A DNA stretch of 64,000 nucleotides from Staphylotrichum longicolle (GCA_019096155.1 JAHCVI010000002.1:4774001-4838000), one strand, 5' to 3'; positions 29,694-40,580 are shown, counted from the stretch's first letter. Numbers and translations: made by a program. Notes: generated by a model from the letters alone, not told the origin.

Positions 29694-30899
29694 ATGGAGA
29701 CGCGTTGTAATGCTACAAGTCCTCTCGCCAGAGTCGCAGGATGCCAAACCGGCCCGATCGTCGCACGCCTCCTCGACATCCAGGAGAGCAAAGAACCACA
29801 CCAAAAATTCCTACGTTACATCAAGCATCTTGAATGTCTTCACCTAGACGAAACCCGCGAGCGAAAGCCGGCTGGGACTTCGACGCGGCGTATCCCATTA
29901 CTCCGACACTGGATCAATGCTTTTCACGAGAAGAATTACCTCGCTCTATCGTACACCTGGCAGCCATCTGAGTTTGAGGACGGAAGGAAGGGACGCTACG
30001 AGGTGCAAACCAGAGACAAACGAGACTTCTACCCGTCGCCCGTTCGTAATTGCGTCTTCGATCGCATCTTTGCCTATATGCAGCACTGCGGATTGAAATT
30101 ATTGTGGATTGATCGGCACAGCGTGAAGCAGCACGCGTGTAAGGTTACGTGCGACCACAAGAAGTGCAAAGACAAAAGAGCCGCCCTCCAAACGATGGAT
30201 CTGGTTTACAGACCCAGTCACCAGCCTGTCGCATTGCTCGGTAGACCTATCGGCTCAGGGAATGAATTGGATCTCCTCGCGAGGATCCTTGAGGGAACGC
30301 TCGTGGACAAAAATCGGAAAACAGGATGGTTCCAGCTATCGACAGCGACCGACCGTTCGGAGGCACACAGAGCGCTGATGTTGCTAAACGCCATAACATG
30401 CGACCGTTGGTGGACGAGAGCTTGGACGTTCCAAGAGTCTCACCGCGCAGGGCATCAAATGACGCCTAGCCTCGACGTTATCTCGTCCCAAGCCGATTTC
30501 TTCCACCTTACCGGCTTCGCCTTGGACCGCTTCACCGAGACAAACTGGCTGGGCAGGGGGCAGCTCGTCGATTTCTCCGATATCATCCCCTACCACACAG
30601 GCTCGACGAGGTGGCGGCCTGCGTACTATGCCAGCCAGCAGGCAGGCTTCTGTCGTAGTGCGGCAGAGCTTGCGTTGCAGAACGGTTTGCTCGGGCCGCT
30701 GCCCAAGCCCGTCCAACCTGCTGAAGCCTCCCAGTCTCCCAGGCAGCAGTACAAGCGAGTCGCGCATCCACCTCGACACGTCCTTTCTCACGCTATCCAA
30801 CCCGGGAGCCTCCCACCCCCTTACGTCTACCAACCTGTCGTTGCTCTGCCAAACCAGCCGGCTGGCAGCGGGGACAGGGCGGAAACCGGGGACGGATAG
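29694..30899 (+). CDS. HET-domain (heterokaryon incompatibility-type) protein
   Basis: The open frame begins at 29343. I prefer the ATG at 29694 (401 aa), because the 117 codons before it lack protein-like character. A HET domain runs from about 29930 to 30435: YLALSYTWQPSEFED, PVRNCVFDRIFAYMQHCG, LLWIDRHSVKQHACKVTCDH, MDLVYRPSHQPVALLGRP and the terminal WWTRAWTFQESHR. HET domains trigger cell death after non-self fusion or act in related signalling. The family normally continues further after the domain. Here the C-terminus is Pro/Gln-rich and may be truncated, since repeat family B starts within 100 nt. Confidence 0.78.
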   Translation: METRCNATSPLARVAGCQTGPIVARLLDIQESKEPHQKFLRYIKHLECLHLDETRERKPAGTSTRRIPLLRHWINAFHEKNYLALSYTWQPSEFEDGRKGRYEVQTRDKRDFYPSPVRNCVFDRIFAYMQHCGLKLLWIDRHSVKQHACKVTCDHKKCKDKRAALQTMDLVYRPSHQPVALLGRPIGSGNELDLLARILEGTLVDKNRKTGWFQLSTATDRSEAHRALMLLNAITCDRWWTRAWTFQESHRAGHQMTPSLDVISSQADFFHLTGFALDRFTETNWLGRGQLVDFSDIIPYHTGSTRWRPAYYASQQAGFCRSAAELALQNGLLGPLPKPVQPAEASQSPRQQYKRVAHPPRHVLSHAIQPGSLPPPYVYQPVVALPNQPAGSGDRAETGDG

Positions 30900-30959
30900 G
30901 GGCGGTCGCAAGATCGAGAACGAGGGCCGCCAGGTCTACTCCCACCAGTTTAACGCATC

Positions 30960-31580
30960 TTGGTCGGCCGGACTGCGGTTGCAATTGGTTGGGAGGTGCG
31001 GGATTGCGGATCGGGGCCGGCCCCGTATCGGCGGCGGAGTGGGGCCAGGGAGGCACGCGGTCCGGCTTTCTTTTCTCTGCCTGCCTTTGTGCCTTCCAAG
31101 TCCCGCCTTACACCCTCCCCGGATTTTTCACGCCCGACCCAGCCAAAGCGGGGCTGGGCGCGGAGTGCTGAATCTAGGTCAGCAAAGCCCAACAAGTGAG
31201 CGAAAGCGGCCGAGATTTGTTGGAACGGGGAGCTGGGTTTGGCGTCGAGGTTGAACTTACCAAGCCCAACCTGCGCGATGCAGACCGCGAGAGCGCCCCG
31301 ACCGACCGAGGCAATGCAGGCTCGACCGGCCGAGGCGAGGAAGGCCGGCACGACGCGGCAGGTGGTCGGGAGGAGAGCGGTATGGGATGCGCGAGTGGTT
31401 GTGACGGCCGGCGAAACGCAGGAGTGGGAGAAGTCAGGTGCGGGTTAAGAGTTTGACAGGGCCTGCGAGGGAGAAAATTTAGAGTGAAAAATCCGGCGTG
31501 GGTGGAAGGCAGGACTTGGAAGGCACAAAGGCAGGCAGAGAAAAGAAAGCTGGACCGCGTGCCTCCCTGGCCCCACTCAC
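30960..31580. repeat. Repeat family B with inverted arms
   Basis: The left arm (about 30982-31140: GGGATTGCGGATCGGGG, GGCGGAGTGGGGCCAGGGAG, CTTTTCTCTGCCTGCCTTTG) is matched in reverse complement by the right arm (about 31485-31580: GGAAGGCACAAAGGCAGGCA, TCCCTGGCCCCACTC). The arms enclose about 340 nt of GC-rich sequence. Related single copies lie at 36690-36960 and 39070-39240. It resembles a foldback or TIR element without a recognised transposase. Confidence 0.7.
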
Positions 31581-32216
31581 AAGTTGGGGAGCTAGACATC
31601 CCGTTGGTGGCGGCTGCATCATGGTGGAGGTGCGGGGCATTGCAGGGCCGGCGCGGGGCGTGCAGGTGCGGGTCGTGCAGGTGCAGGCCATGAGGGGTGC
31701 CAGGAGCGGTGGTTGCCTGCTGCAAGACCGCGATGCATACTGCCACCCAGTCCTGTTTGCCCTGCCTGCTCCGAGATATAACGCAACTCGCGAGAGAAAG
31801 CCTGGCACCCTTTGCCAATTCTTTATAGGATGGGATATCTAAGGCTTCAAGCCTGGATGAGTTACGTGTAATCCCTTCCATAGCCTTGGTGTCCCCTGTC
31901 ACTCTATCCGTGTGGGCGCGGGGAAGAGTAAGGGATGACGTGACCTGTGATTGGACCCAATCCTTACCAGTGATGAAACACCTGGTGTTGACCACCTCGC
32001 TCGACCGTCTTCCGCCAAGTGCCAGCCAGGGCCAGGGTCAGGGCCGGGCGACACGCCAGCCAGTCATTCCGGCGGGGGTGTCGGGGATACAGGCAGACAC
32101 CCAGCAAACCCATGTTGCATGCAGGTGAACCCAATTGTTGGCTCCTGTTTAAGGACTAGGGCGGCAGTCTGCGACTTGACACTCGACAATGGACACTCGT
32201 CTCTCACAGCCATACT
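31581..32216. other. Upstream region of the FHA-kinase gene
   Basis: About 630 nt without a supportable gene; expected to hold the kinase promoter. Short open frames on both strands have repeat-like composition. Confidence 0.3.
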
Positions 32217-34611
32217 TTGTCGCTTATCTTCATCTCACTTTCATTCCTTCATCATAATGGACCACCATCACGACAGGAATCACGAAACAACCATGACTAC
32301 GATGACGACGATGTCATAGCGTATATCTACCCGGCCGTTGGTACCCAGGGCTATCTCGAGGCGGCGCACAGCATCGATAAAAGTGCAGCGAGCCCGCTGT
32401 ACCTGGGTCCAAGACGCCGTCGTTCTCGGGTTGTCGAGACGTCGCGATCGGGACCTTCAGACATCTTCGCCAGGTATGAACGAGAGCGGACAGTGGAAGA
32501 GGAAGAGGATGAGGACGAGGGGCAATTGCACGGCGATCTGGACTACGAGGCCTGTATACGGGTGACCTTCGACAACATCCCCAAGACCCGCTATGGCCTG
32601 AGGGTTGGTCGGGACAGCGACGCCGAGTTCCGTGTTCTCGATCTCCCAGGCGTCAGCGCCTACCACTTCGCCCTCACCTTCGACGCCAACTATCGCCTTA
32701 TCGTCCGAGACCTAGGGTCCACGTGCGGCACCAGCGTCATATACGACGACATGAAACAGGGCCGGTGGCGTAGCTTTGACTGGATCGTGGGCGGGAGCGA
32801 CTTTCTACAGAAAGTAAACACCATCGTCGTCAAGGTGACTAAATTCCTGCAGTTCCGGCTCGTCATACCTCGACACGACGTCGGCTCCAAGTCCTACCGG
32901 GACAGAGTGGACAGATTCCGCGCGGGTACGACGGATGCCGAGCAGGTCCTCGATCTTGGCCGTCTCGGTCCCTTGAGCCGGGTCAACACCGCAGTCCCGT
33001 CGGGCGCACGAACACCGACCTCAGGCCCCAGCAGGCATGTGACGGTACATAAGGAACTCGGAACGGGTGGCTTTGGGGTAGTCTACCACGTTTGGAACGT
33101 CAGCACCGGCGAGGAGTATGCGCTCAAGGAGCCAAAGAAAGGCTCAGGCCATGATGCTCAGTGGAAGAGGGAGATTGTCATCATGAAAAGAATCAGCCAC
33201 GTCAGTGCCCCATCTATATCAGCCTGCGGCGAATCACTGACCTCTCCTTCACAGAAGCATATCGTCACGTTGATAAACTCGTGTCTGCCGCCGTCGCCGT
33301 GGCTTCACCTCGAATACATGCCAGAGGGCTCCATCAGCAACCACCTTCATGCCGGCAAATCCTTCGACGAGCGTGAATGCAAGCAGATCCTTGCGCAGTC
33401 GTCGGATGCCCTGGCCTACCTACACTCGCAAGACCCCCGGATCGTGCACAGAGACGTCAAGCCCGGAAACATCCTAATCCTGCACCGCCGTCCAGACGAT
33501 CTCTTCATCAAGTTCGCAGACTTCGGCATCTCGCGCGAGGGAGACACCCTCAAAACCTTCTGCGGCACGTACGCCTACCTGGCTCCCGAGGTTTACGAGG
33601 GAAAGAGCATCACACAACGACGGCGGCCCACTTATACGGCCCTTGTGGATGTCTGGTCGCTGGGTGTTGTTCTCGCCAGGCTCCTGTGCGGACTTCCCAA
33701 ACAGGAGGGAATATACGACATGGGAGTGGAATGGTGCGAGAGCATCCGCGAGAGGGTGGAGCGGGCCCTCCGGCAGGGTCACCGCCAAGGCCGACGACAG
33801 GATTTGTTGTCGTTCGTTCTGAAATCGATGCTCTGCCTCGACCCAGACGACCGAGAGACGGCGGCGGAATGCCACAAGGAGGCCCTCAGGCTCCTGTTCG
33901 ACAGCAACAACGTTCCTGAAAGTGACAACGACCGAGGAGAAGCGGACGGCCACTACCAGCACCAACAGTCGGACACCAAAGGGTCTACAATCCTCGCTGG
34001 GAAGGCGGATGGGAGCTGCTCGTCGCTCAGCAGATACATTTACCACACGGACGACCTGCTGAGACGGCGACGGGACCGCTCCTGCAGGGCCCCGTCTCCC
34101 GAGACGGTGGTCCCGCTCCATGCAGGGCAGCTGCTGAAAAAGCTCCGCAATCCTCAGGACAGCCTCTTTTACAACTCTAGCTTCGGAGACGCCTCGGACC
34201 CGGATTCTGGCTCGGACTGCAGCACCGGCGCGCTTACGACCGTCAAAATATCTCGGGGCACCGTCGTCGAGCCGCAGACTCAGGAGCAGGAGGACAGACC
34301 GTCGGATGCCCTAATCCAGGAGGCGCTTGTCAATTCCTTCAACAGCGAGACTGGTACGACGCTCTCGGTCAAGAGATCCAGGCCTGCCAGCAGGTAAGTG
34401 TCATGCCCACTACCCATCTTTCACCTCTGGACATCGAAGCTAATGCAGTGTCATTTTTCATAGGAGCCCTGGTTCTAAAAGCCCTCGGGTATTATCGGCT
34501 GGGGGAGTAGACGGCCGTGTAGGAGATGGTCTGAGTGCGAGGATGGCGAAGAGGAATAGGACTGTGCTGGGGGCGGGATTGGATGGGCTGAGTGAATCGG
34601 TGGTCGTATAA
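32217..34611 (+). CDS. FHA-domain Ser/Thr kinase (Rad53/Chk2-like)
   Basis: Exons to 33200, 33255-34393 and 34464-34611. Intron 33201-33254 is 54 nt, so it keeps frame, but removing it restores ISH-KHIVTLINS. The last intron (GTAAGT..ATAG) adds 49 residues. FHA domain at about 32585-32740 (YGLRVGRDSD, GVSAYHFAL, RDLGSTCGTS, phosphothreonine binding). Kinase at 33040-33900: GTGGFGVV, YALKEP, VHRDVKPGNI, KFADFGIS, TFCGTYAYLAPEVY; all catalytic residues present. The tail is acidic and disordered. FHA-kinases transmit DNA-damage checkpoint signals; this role is inferred. The start is unresolved: no in-frame ATG precedes the FHA domain, and the likely ATG (32257) is in another frame, so a one-base shift or hidden splice is implied. 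Confidence 0.8.
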
Positions 34612-34941
34612 ATAGATGTATGAAATGGAACAGATGTGATGGTACAGAAAGCTGGGTTCAATGTTGTCAATTTACGATTTAGGAGAACCTGAGGTTTTGG
34701 GGCTGTGAGGCTGGGGAGCTTGCGGAGGTACCCGCCTGCCACATCCCTGCAAGTCATCCCAATACCGGGGTGGCTTGGGTGGACTGTTCAGGCTTCCGTG
34801 CACTGATTGTTCCGTACTTAAAACCCACCCGTCCCCCACCAACTGGACCACCTCAAATCCTCAACCACCTCAATTGTGGCCCACAGTCCAACGCGACACC
34901 ACACTCAACATTCGTATCACGCATGTCGGAACAATGAAACC

Positions 34942-36615
34942 ATGGCGACCCAGCTCTCCAGTGGCCAGGTTCTCTCTCTCAGCACGGATGAGCATCTCAG
35001 CGATAACACCCAAGACGGCTCTCCTCAAATCCAAAACCTCACGGGCGGGGATGACGTGTCCGAGACCAAGAGGGGTCTTCTTGCCCAACACCTGCTGTGA
35101 GTTTCCCTCTGGATTGCCTATCTGCAAATTGACCATGCCACAATAAAATAATCTAACAATTGAAACCTGCTGCCTAGCCAAGCACCATCGATTGACGCAA
35201 CCGCCCTCACCGCGCTGCTGGATCGAATCCCATCCGAATCAGACCATCGTCTGGTGCAGAGCTATTATTTGAGCCCCTCCCGCTCGTCGACCATCGAACC
35301 TCCCGAGGACGAAGAGCACGAGTACGAGATCAAGTGCCACCAGGCCCTCCTTGACGACAACTGCCGTCCGCTGTTCCACATCGATCTCCTCCCACATATC
35401 GAAGCGAATCCGGACGCGCACGCCCACCTGCTGCGGCCATACACACCACAACAACACCCAGCGGATGCGAAGGGGAAGTGGCAGGCCCTCTCCAGACAAT
35501 GGAACCAATGGAAGGAGTTCCGCGCATGGCAGCTGCACGGAAGGCGCAGGAGGCCTGGGTTTAGGGAATATCTCGACTTATACAGGCGTGACTACTTCAT
35601 GAGCGGGGGAACCTCCAGACGCGCGGCTGAGCCGGAGTTCGAGCAGACTACGCGCCTGCTCTGGGAGCGCGATTACGGCGACTACGGCGAGGACGAGGAA
35701 GATGTCGAGAGGCATACCGAGGTCGTGAGGAGACTACTTTCCCAAGGGTTCGTCATCCGGCGGCCTCTGAGGTTGTCACGGGACCCCAAGACGCAGGACC
35801 TGTGGACTACGTATGTCGAGTATCTCGCCTTCGAAGTGGAGTGCCTCTACCTGCTTGCCGGGGAAGCGCGGAGACTGGAGAAAAGGGCGAAGGGGAATTA
35901 CGAGGTGGCTAAGGCCAAGGTCGACCAGCAGCAGTGCAGGGTTGATTGGGTGCTGTCTGAGATTGAGAAGATTGAGGAAGAGCAGAAGGCTGCGGCAGGC
36001 GAGGGCAGTAGCGGCAAGAATGGCAGCAGCAAGAAAAGGAGGCCCGCAGACGACACAGACGGACTGCAGGACGTCGTGGAGCCACGGTTGGCGAAGCGCA
36101 GGCGGATAGGGAAGGCGGATGAGGACACGACAGACAATGACAAGACAGACGAGACGGAGGCGGTGCCAGCCAGCAGGAGCGACAACCCATCACAGACAAG
36201 ACGAAGCAAGAGACGCAAGCCCTCGACAGACGAGCAGGAGGAAGATGTCCCGGAACCAAGGTCGAAGAGAAGGAAGGTGGCCGGCACGAGCGATGGCCCA
36301 GGCAGCGTCCTGCAAGCTTCCGGGGCGCCGGCGGTCTCGGCTGTCACCACCACCACCACCACCACCACTACTACCACCACAGCCACCATCCATACCTTGT
36401 CCTCGCCCCGTCGTCGGCGGCCCAAGCGCATGACAACACCTTCCAGAGTGGCAGCAGCAGCAGCGCCGGAACCGCGTGGAGAGCGGATAAAAACACTGCG
36501 GCCGCGGGTCAATGGGAAGGCGGCGACCATTTCAGCTTCAACAGATTCACGACGACACGGGGCGGCCAGACGGCCCAGAGGTGGGCTATGCGTGACTGCA
36601 GGGAGCATGTCCTAG
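34942..36615 (+). CDS. Unrecognised charged, coiled fungal protein
   Basis: Exons 34942-35096 and 35178-36615; 530 aa. The 81-nt intron (GTGAGT..CCTAG, TCTAAC branch site) joins RGLLAQHLL to QAPSIDATALTALLDRIP. Residues up to about 300 are well-ordered looking and rich in Trp/Tyr/Arg (WNQWKEFRAWQLHGRRRRPG; EYLDLYRRDYF), followed by a predicted coiled coil (about 255-300, EYLAFEVECLYLLAGEARRL and on). The rest is disordered with several basic KRRK/KRRR motifs (nuclear localisation likely), a Thr tract (CAC/ACC repeat at 36345-36385) and poly-Ala. No domain name can be given. It is 330 nt downstream of the FHA kinase in the same orientation. Confidence 0.65.
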
Positions 36616-36689
36616 TTCAGGGAATTGAATTGGTGGAATAACAGGTTGACAGGTCAGAGGGGAGGAGGCCGCCAATGGTGATGGCGAGG

Positions 36690-36960
36690 GGGTTGAGCAA
36701 TCGGCGGGGAGGCGCGGGATTGCCAATCGGGGCTGGGCCATATCAGCGGCAGAGTGGGGCCGGGGATGCATGCGGTCCTGCTTTCTTTTCTCTGCCTGCC
36801 TTGTGCCTTCCGAGCCCTGCCTTCTACCCACCCCGGATGTTTCACTCTAAATTTTCTCCCTTGCAGTCCCCGTCAAACTCTTTACTCGCACCCGACTTCT
36901 CCCACATCTCCGCCCCTGCGTTTCGCCGGCCGTCACAACCATTGAATCACCTGATCATCC
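36690..36960 (+). repeat. Repeat family B, single copy
   Basis: GGGATTGCCAATCGGGGCTG, GGCAGAGTGGGGCCGGGGAT, CTTTCTTTTCTCTGCCTGCC, then CTCTAAATTTTCTCCC and TTTCGCCGGCCGTCACAACC match the arms of the element at 30960-31580. Confidence 0.75.
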
Positions 36961-37029
36961 CAGTGGCGCCGAACTTCTTCCTAGAAGCTAAAGATCCTGA
37001 AGGAGGGGAAGGTGTTGCGAAACGGCAAG

Positions 37030-37770
37030 CCGGCTACGACGGAGCCATCTGCACCCGCGCGATGCACGCCCTGCAGACTACCGCGAGGAGCAGCCGGCCT
37101 TTGACGGCAATGCGTACACCTGCAGCTCGACCTACCACGCCGGCACGGGCACGCTCCAGCTGTACGCGCACCATGTCACGCCGCCGACCGCTCCCGGGGG
37201 GCGGCCCGAGTACCACATGACTCAGCTTGACAGTTACGCAATGACAGGCAAGCGGGAGAGATTCATCGAAGGAGCAACGGCATTTAGGAATGCACGGGAC
37301 TCGGCGCAAAGGCACCGCGACAGCTTCATCCAGGCGGCAAACGCAAGAGCACGCCAGTCCGACGTGGAGGCGCTGCCCGAAGCAGAAATCACAGTTGCCG
37401 TGGCGGAGCAATACGAGGAGTCCATTGACGAACTCGTTGATTGCGAGGACTATCCCGGATCACAAGCTGTCGGCACCAAGGACTACGCTGCATCCGGGGA
37501 CGTCGACGGGAGTCGGCTCTTCCACAGTACCTGTGTGCGGAGGACGAAGAGCCTAGCCAGGAGTCAACATCTCTTGGTGTCGAACCGGCTATAAGCCTCG
37601 CCACGAGCTTCACGTCGAGCTTCAGCGCACCAAGCCAGACCAGTTTGAAGCGGACCAGAGCCCCCCACAGTCCCCCGTCGAATTCCCAGCCGCACAAGAA
37701 ACACGTCTCAACGAGGAGGACACGCCAGAGCGAATCTCGACGAGCGGCGGGGTCCTCCATGCAGGCCTTG
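37030..37770 (+). pseudogene. DUF7924-like protein fragment
   Basis: One frame reads GNAYTCSSTYHAGTGTLQLY, then HHVTPPTAPGGRPEYHMTQL and RERFIEGATAFRNARDSAQR, a pattern I associate with fungal DUF7924 proteins. The C-terminal part (QYLCAEDEEPSQESTSLG..ATSFTSSF) continues in another frame, so a frameshift near 37500 breaks the gene. The same C-terminal block is present intact at 63350-63977. It is truncated at both ends: repeat B on the left, a MATE fragment on the right. Confidence 0.6.
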
Positions 37771-37784
37771 ACGTCTACAGGATC

Positions 37785-38330
37785 TGCTCACCTGCAACAT
37801 GACGGCCGCCTTTGTGGGGCTGGGCTACTTCCTCTGGACAACAACGAGGTCCAGTCTGCGTGACGACCATCCCGAGGATAACACTGCACCAATCAACACC
37901 CGCCCAAGCCTCCACGCCCTGCTCGTCCTTCTCCTCCCAGGCTCCCTCACCCTCATCGAGTCTGCCATCCACAACACCCTCTACCTCTGGCTAGTCACCA
38001 CCATCGTCGCCCTCAGCTCAACCTACGCCACCGCCTGGGGCATTTTCAACACAATCCGTTGGGGCCTGGTCATGGTGCCCGTGTAGGCGCTCGAGGCCAC
38101 GAGTCTCGCCTTTGTGGGCCATAGCTGGGGCGCATGGCGGCGCGAGATCGGAACGAACACGCTCCAGCCCGGCCGCGTTGCTTTCCGCACCATCCTTCGC
38201 ATAGTAAAGCCCCCGCTCCTGGCCGTGGGCATCGAGGTAGCGGTCGAGGTTCCGGTCGCCATCGCCCTGTCGCTCCGGGACGCGAGGTCCTTTGCGCGGT
38301 ATCTGAGCGATTCGGAAGAGGGAGGATTGA
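37785..38330 (+). pseudogene. MATE-type transporter fragment (copy 2)
   Basis: Matches copy 1 from LTCNMTAAFVGLGYFLWTTT to FARYLSDSEE (copy 1 nt about 28285-28830), about 85% identical in protein by eye. It carries the same in-frame TAG (38084-38086) between GLVMVPV and ALEATSLAFVGH, and the frame is otherwise open on both sides. Both ends are abrupt: DUF7924-like sequence on the left, unrelated sequence on the right. Confidence 0.85.
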
Positions 38331-38585
38331 ACGAACTTGGAGTGGTGCTCAGGACACGACGACGATCACACCAAGCGGCAAGTTGCCCAAAGGCAAATCT
38401 GGGGTTAAAGTAAGTCGAGCAGCGCAAAAACACTGCCTACCCAGCTTAAGTTGTCAAGAAAGCACTCCTGTTTCCCAGCCTCCATCTGAAGGTCTCTTTT
38501 TCCAATTTCTCTTCCATCTCACTCCCATCAGAACCAAGGCCAACGTGCCAGCTCTCTCCTCGACTTTTGTTGGAGACAGCCAACC

Positions 38586-38840
38586 ATGGACGGCCCCGAG
38601 GAGGAGCCACAGGAGGGACTGGGCGGATTCGAGATTTCGTCGATCTGGCCCCGATTTTTTTCGGCCGTTGGCAATTCACTCCTCACTGACCCGTATTCCT
38701 TGCCTAGATGGGCCGCCGCACAAGCCGGTCTCGCCACCCAAGCCGCCGCCGACGCCATGGCCAACCGGCTCACGCTTTACTTTCCGGAGGGGAAACCGGT
38801 TGGATCTTTCTGGCAAAAGATCCCGGCCAGCCGAAACTAG
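38586..38840 (+). CDS. Small hypothetical protein
   Basis: 84 codons, ATG in good context (ACCATGG), beginning MDGPEEEPQEGLGGFEISSI. Ala-rich middle with no membrane or known domain. A longer frame overlapping it in another phase has no ATG context. Weak candidate. Confidence 0.25.
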   Translation: MDGPEEEPQEGLGGFEISSIWPRFFSAVGNSLLTDPYSLPRWAAAQAGLATQAAADAMANRLTLYFPEGKPVGSFWQKIPASRN

Positions 38841-39069
38841 TCGGTCCTGCTCCGCCTGCAGAGCCATAGGCGAGGCCGGCCATTCATTGCCTGGGCTGGC
38901 CATGCTGGTAACCGGGGGCTCCGGCGTGTTGCCATCGTCGGAAGCGGCGTTAACACCCTTATTCAGCGGCGGGGACTCGAGAGCGCTGACGACTCCTGCA
39001 GAAGAGCGGGTGAACATTTTATGGGAACGAACCAAAATAATCCCAAGAGGAAGACACCACTTGCATCAG

Positions 39070-39240
39070 CCTGCGCGAGTGGTGATTGTGACGACGAGCG
39101 AAACGCATGGGCGAGGCTGTGGGAGAAGTCGGGTCTGCAAGGCGAGAAAGTTTTGAGATCTAGGTCGGTTGTGACGAGTCTAGGGCGGGTGGAAGGAGCA
39201 GTGCAGGGCAGGCAGAGAAAGGAAAGCAGGTGGGGAAGGG
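39070..39240 (-). repeat. Repeat family B fragment, divergent
   Basis: GTGATTGTGACGACGAGCGA, GGGAGAAGTCGGGT, GGGCAGGCAGAGAAAGGAAA follow the order of the right arm at 31370-31560. Confidence 0.6.
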
Positions 39241-39366
39241 GCACCTTGGTCCACAGCACATCATCGAACATGCTGTATCAACACCAAATCCAGTATATTG
39301 CAATGACTGTACAACCTTGACTGTAATGTTCAACACTTTCTAGACAGCTTTCCTATTTCGGGTTGA

Positions 39367-39771
39367 CTAGTCCCGAGAGTAGGCCCGGGTGATGATGTAA
39401 CCTCCCTTGAGTCGCTGACCGCCTGCAAGTCGCCTAAAAGTTGCCCAAGTGGTGATGCCCAGCTCCTCATCCGGTGCACCACCCAAATCCTTCTCAGCCA
39501 GGTGCCTGAAAAAGCGCTGATAGCAACCTAAAGTCGTGTCGTCACAGGATTCTCTCCGCTTCAGATATTCCAAGAACCCGGCCTCGTATTGTTGCAAATA
39601 GTTCTTGAACCCTGTCTCTGAGTTGGAAATCGAGCGGTCGACGCAGAAGTCAACCCAGCATTGTCGCGTATGAGAAAGCAGGCTGTCCTCGGGCGTATGC
39701 GGCTTGTAGTCTGTGGAAAACTGTTGGTGGTGACGCAACGGCTGCCTCAGGGCGTCCATTTGACCGTTCAT
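39367..39771 (-). CDS. Hypothetical protein
   Basis: 134 aa from the ATG at 39771 (MNGQMDALRQPL). Hydrophilic, with CWVDFCVDRSISNSETGFKN and YLKRRESCDDTTLG; no recognised family. Even composition with aromatic residues favours a real coding frame. No intron needed. The same frame stays open upstream without an ATG. Confidence 0.4.
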   Translation of the reverse strand: MNGQMDALRQPLRHHQQFSTDYKPHTPEDSLLSHTRQCWVDFCVDRSISNSETGFKNYLQQYEAGFLEYLKRRESCDDTTLGCYQRFFRHLAEKDLGGAPDEELGITTWATFRRLAGGQRLKGGYIITRAYSRD

Positions 39772-39929
39772 CGCAATGGTGGATGGTGCGGAGAACGAAG
39801 GAACTCCTAAAGCAGAAGTATGATGCCGTATGGTGGTGGGCGAGGTACGTCGCGAGAGTAAGTCGCTGTTGAGAGTGCTGCGTTGTTGCGGCTGTTGGGA
39901 GAAGAGAAGCAAGGAGTGTGCGAGTGCTG

Positions 39930-40235
39930 GGTTGCGTTTTCTTATGGACTGCTATACGGCTGCTGCTGCCTGCAGTCTGCCCCGGAATAGGCATGGGCGC
40001 AGGCGCGCAGGGCGTCCTGAGCCTTGTCATTTCCTGCTGGCTGAGTGGCAGCATACGATTGGCCGCCGTGCCGCACTTGCAGCAGAGAGCCTGAACGGAT
40101 CTGCGGCACCGCCGGCTTTGCCGTTTGCCGCTGGGTCGTGGAGAGTTGTCTCTGGAGGTTAGGAGATATGGGGAGGGGGAAGTCACGCAGGCGCGGGGCG
40201 CGCAGGTGCGGGGTGATGCCGACCCTCCGGCCGGC
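39930..40235. other. Intergenic, nothing recognised
   Basis: GC-rich stretch of about 300 nt between two minus-strand coding relics; no feature identified. Confidence 0.3.
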
Positions 40236-40239
40236 GCTA

Positions 40240-40580
40240 CCATCGAGGTCTGCAGCCGCTGGTACATCGCTGAGGACGGCGTCCTAGAGTCGGCGAAGCA
40301 CCCGACCTCTGGACGATCTCCTTGTGGCCTCCAAAGGAAGCGGCATCGAGAGCGTTGCCATCCGTGCCACCTTGCGCATTGACATCCGCACCCTTCTCTA
40401 GCAGCATCTGGACGATCTCCTTGTGGCCTCCAGAGGAAGCGACGTAGAGAGCGCTGCGACAGCCATTCTGTGCGTTGACATCCGCACCCTTCTCTAGCAG
40501 CATCTGGACGATCTCCTTGTGGCCTTCAAGGGAAGCGGCCTGGAGAGCGTTGCCCCGCCGGCCACCCTGCCAGCCACCCT
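40240..40580 (-). pseudogene. Ankyrin-repeat array fragment
   Basis: Minus strand encodes three successive repeats: NALQAASLEGHKEIVQMLLE, then SALYVASSGGHKEIVQMLLE, then NALDAASFGGHKEIVQ, with KGADVNAQ turns. The DNA units are nearly identical (99 nt apart). No start or effector domain is attached, and the array ends abruptly at 40280. The upstream end overlaps the last codons of the 40494-41567 frame in another phase. Confidence 0.8.

Noticed and set aside
33474..34121. 215-codon minus-strand frame
   Set aside because: Antisense of the kinase domain of the FHA-kinase.
35898..36608. 236-codon minus-strand frame with a long Val run
   Set aside because: Antisense of the Thr tract and basic tail of the 530-aa gene.
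38134..39156. 340-codon + strand frame, the longest in that stretch
   Set aside because: Begins out of frame inside the MATE fragment and crosses unrelated sequence and repeat B; Pro/Arg/Ser-rich with no domain.
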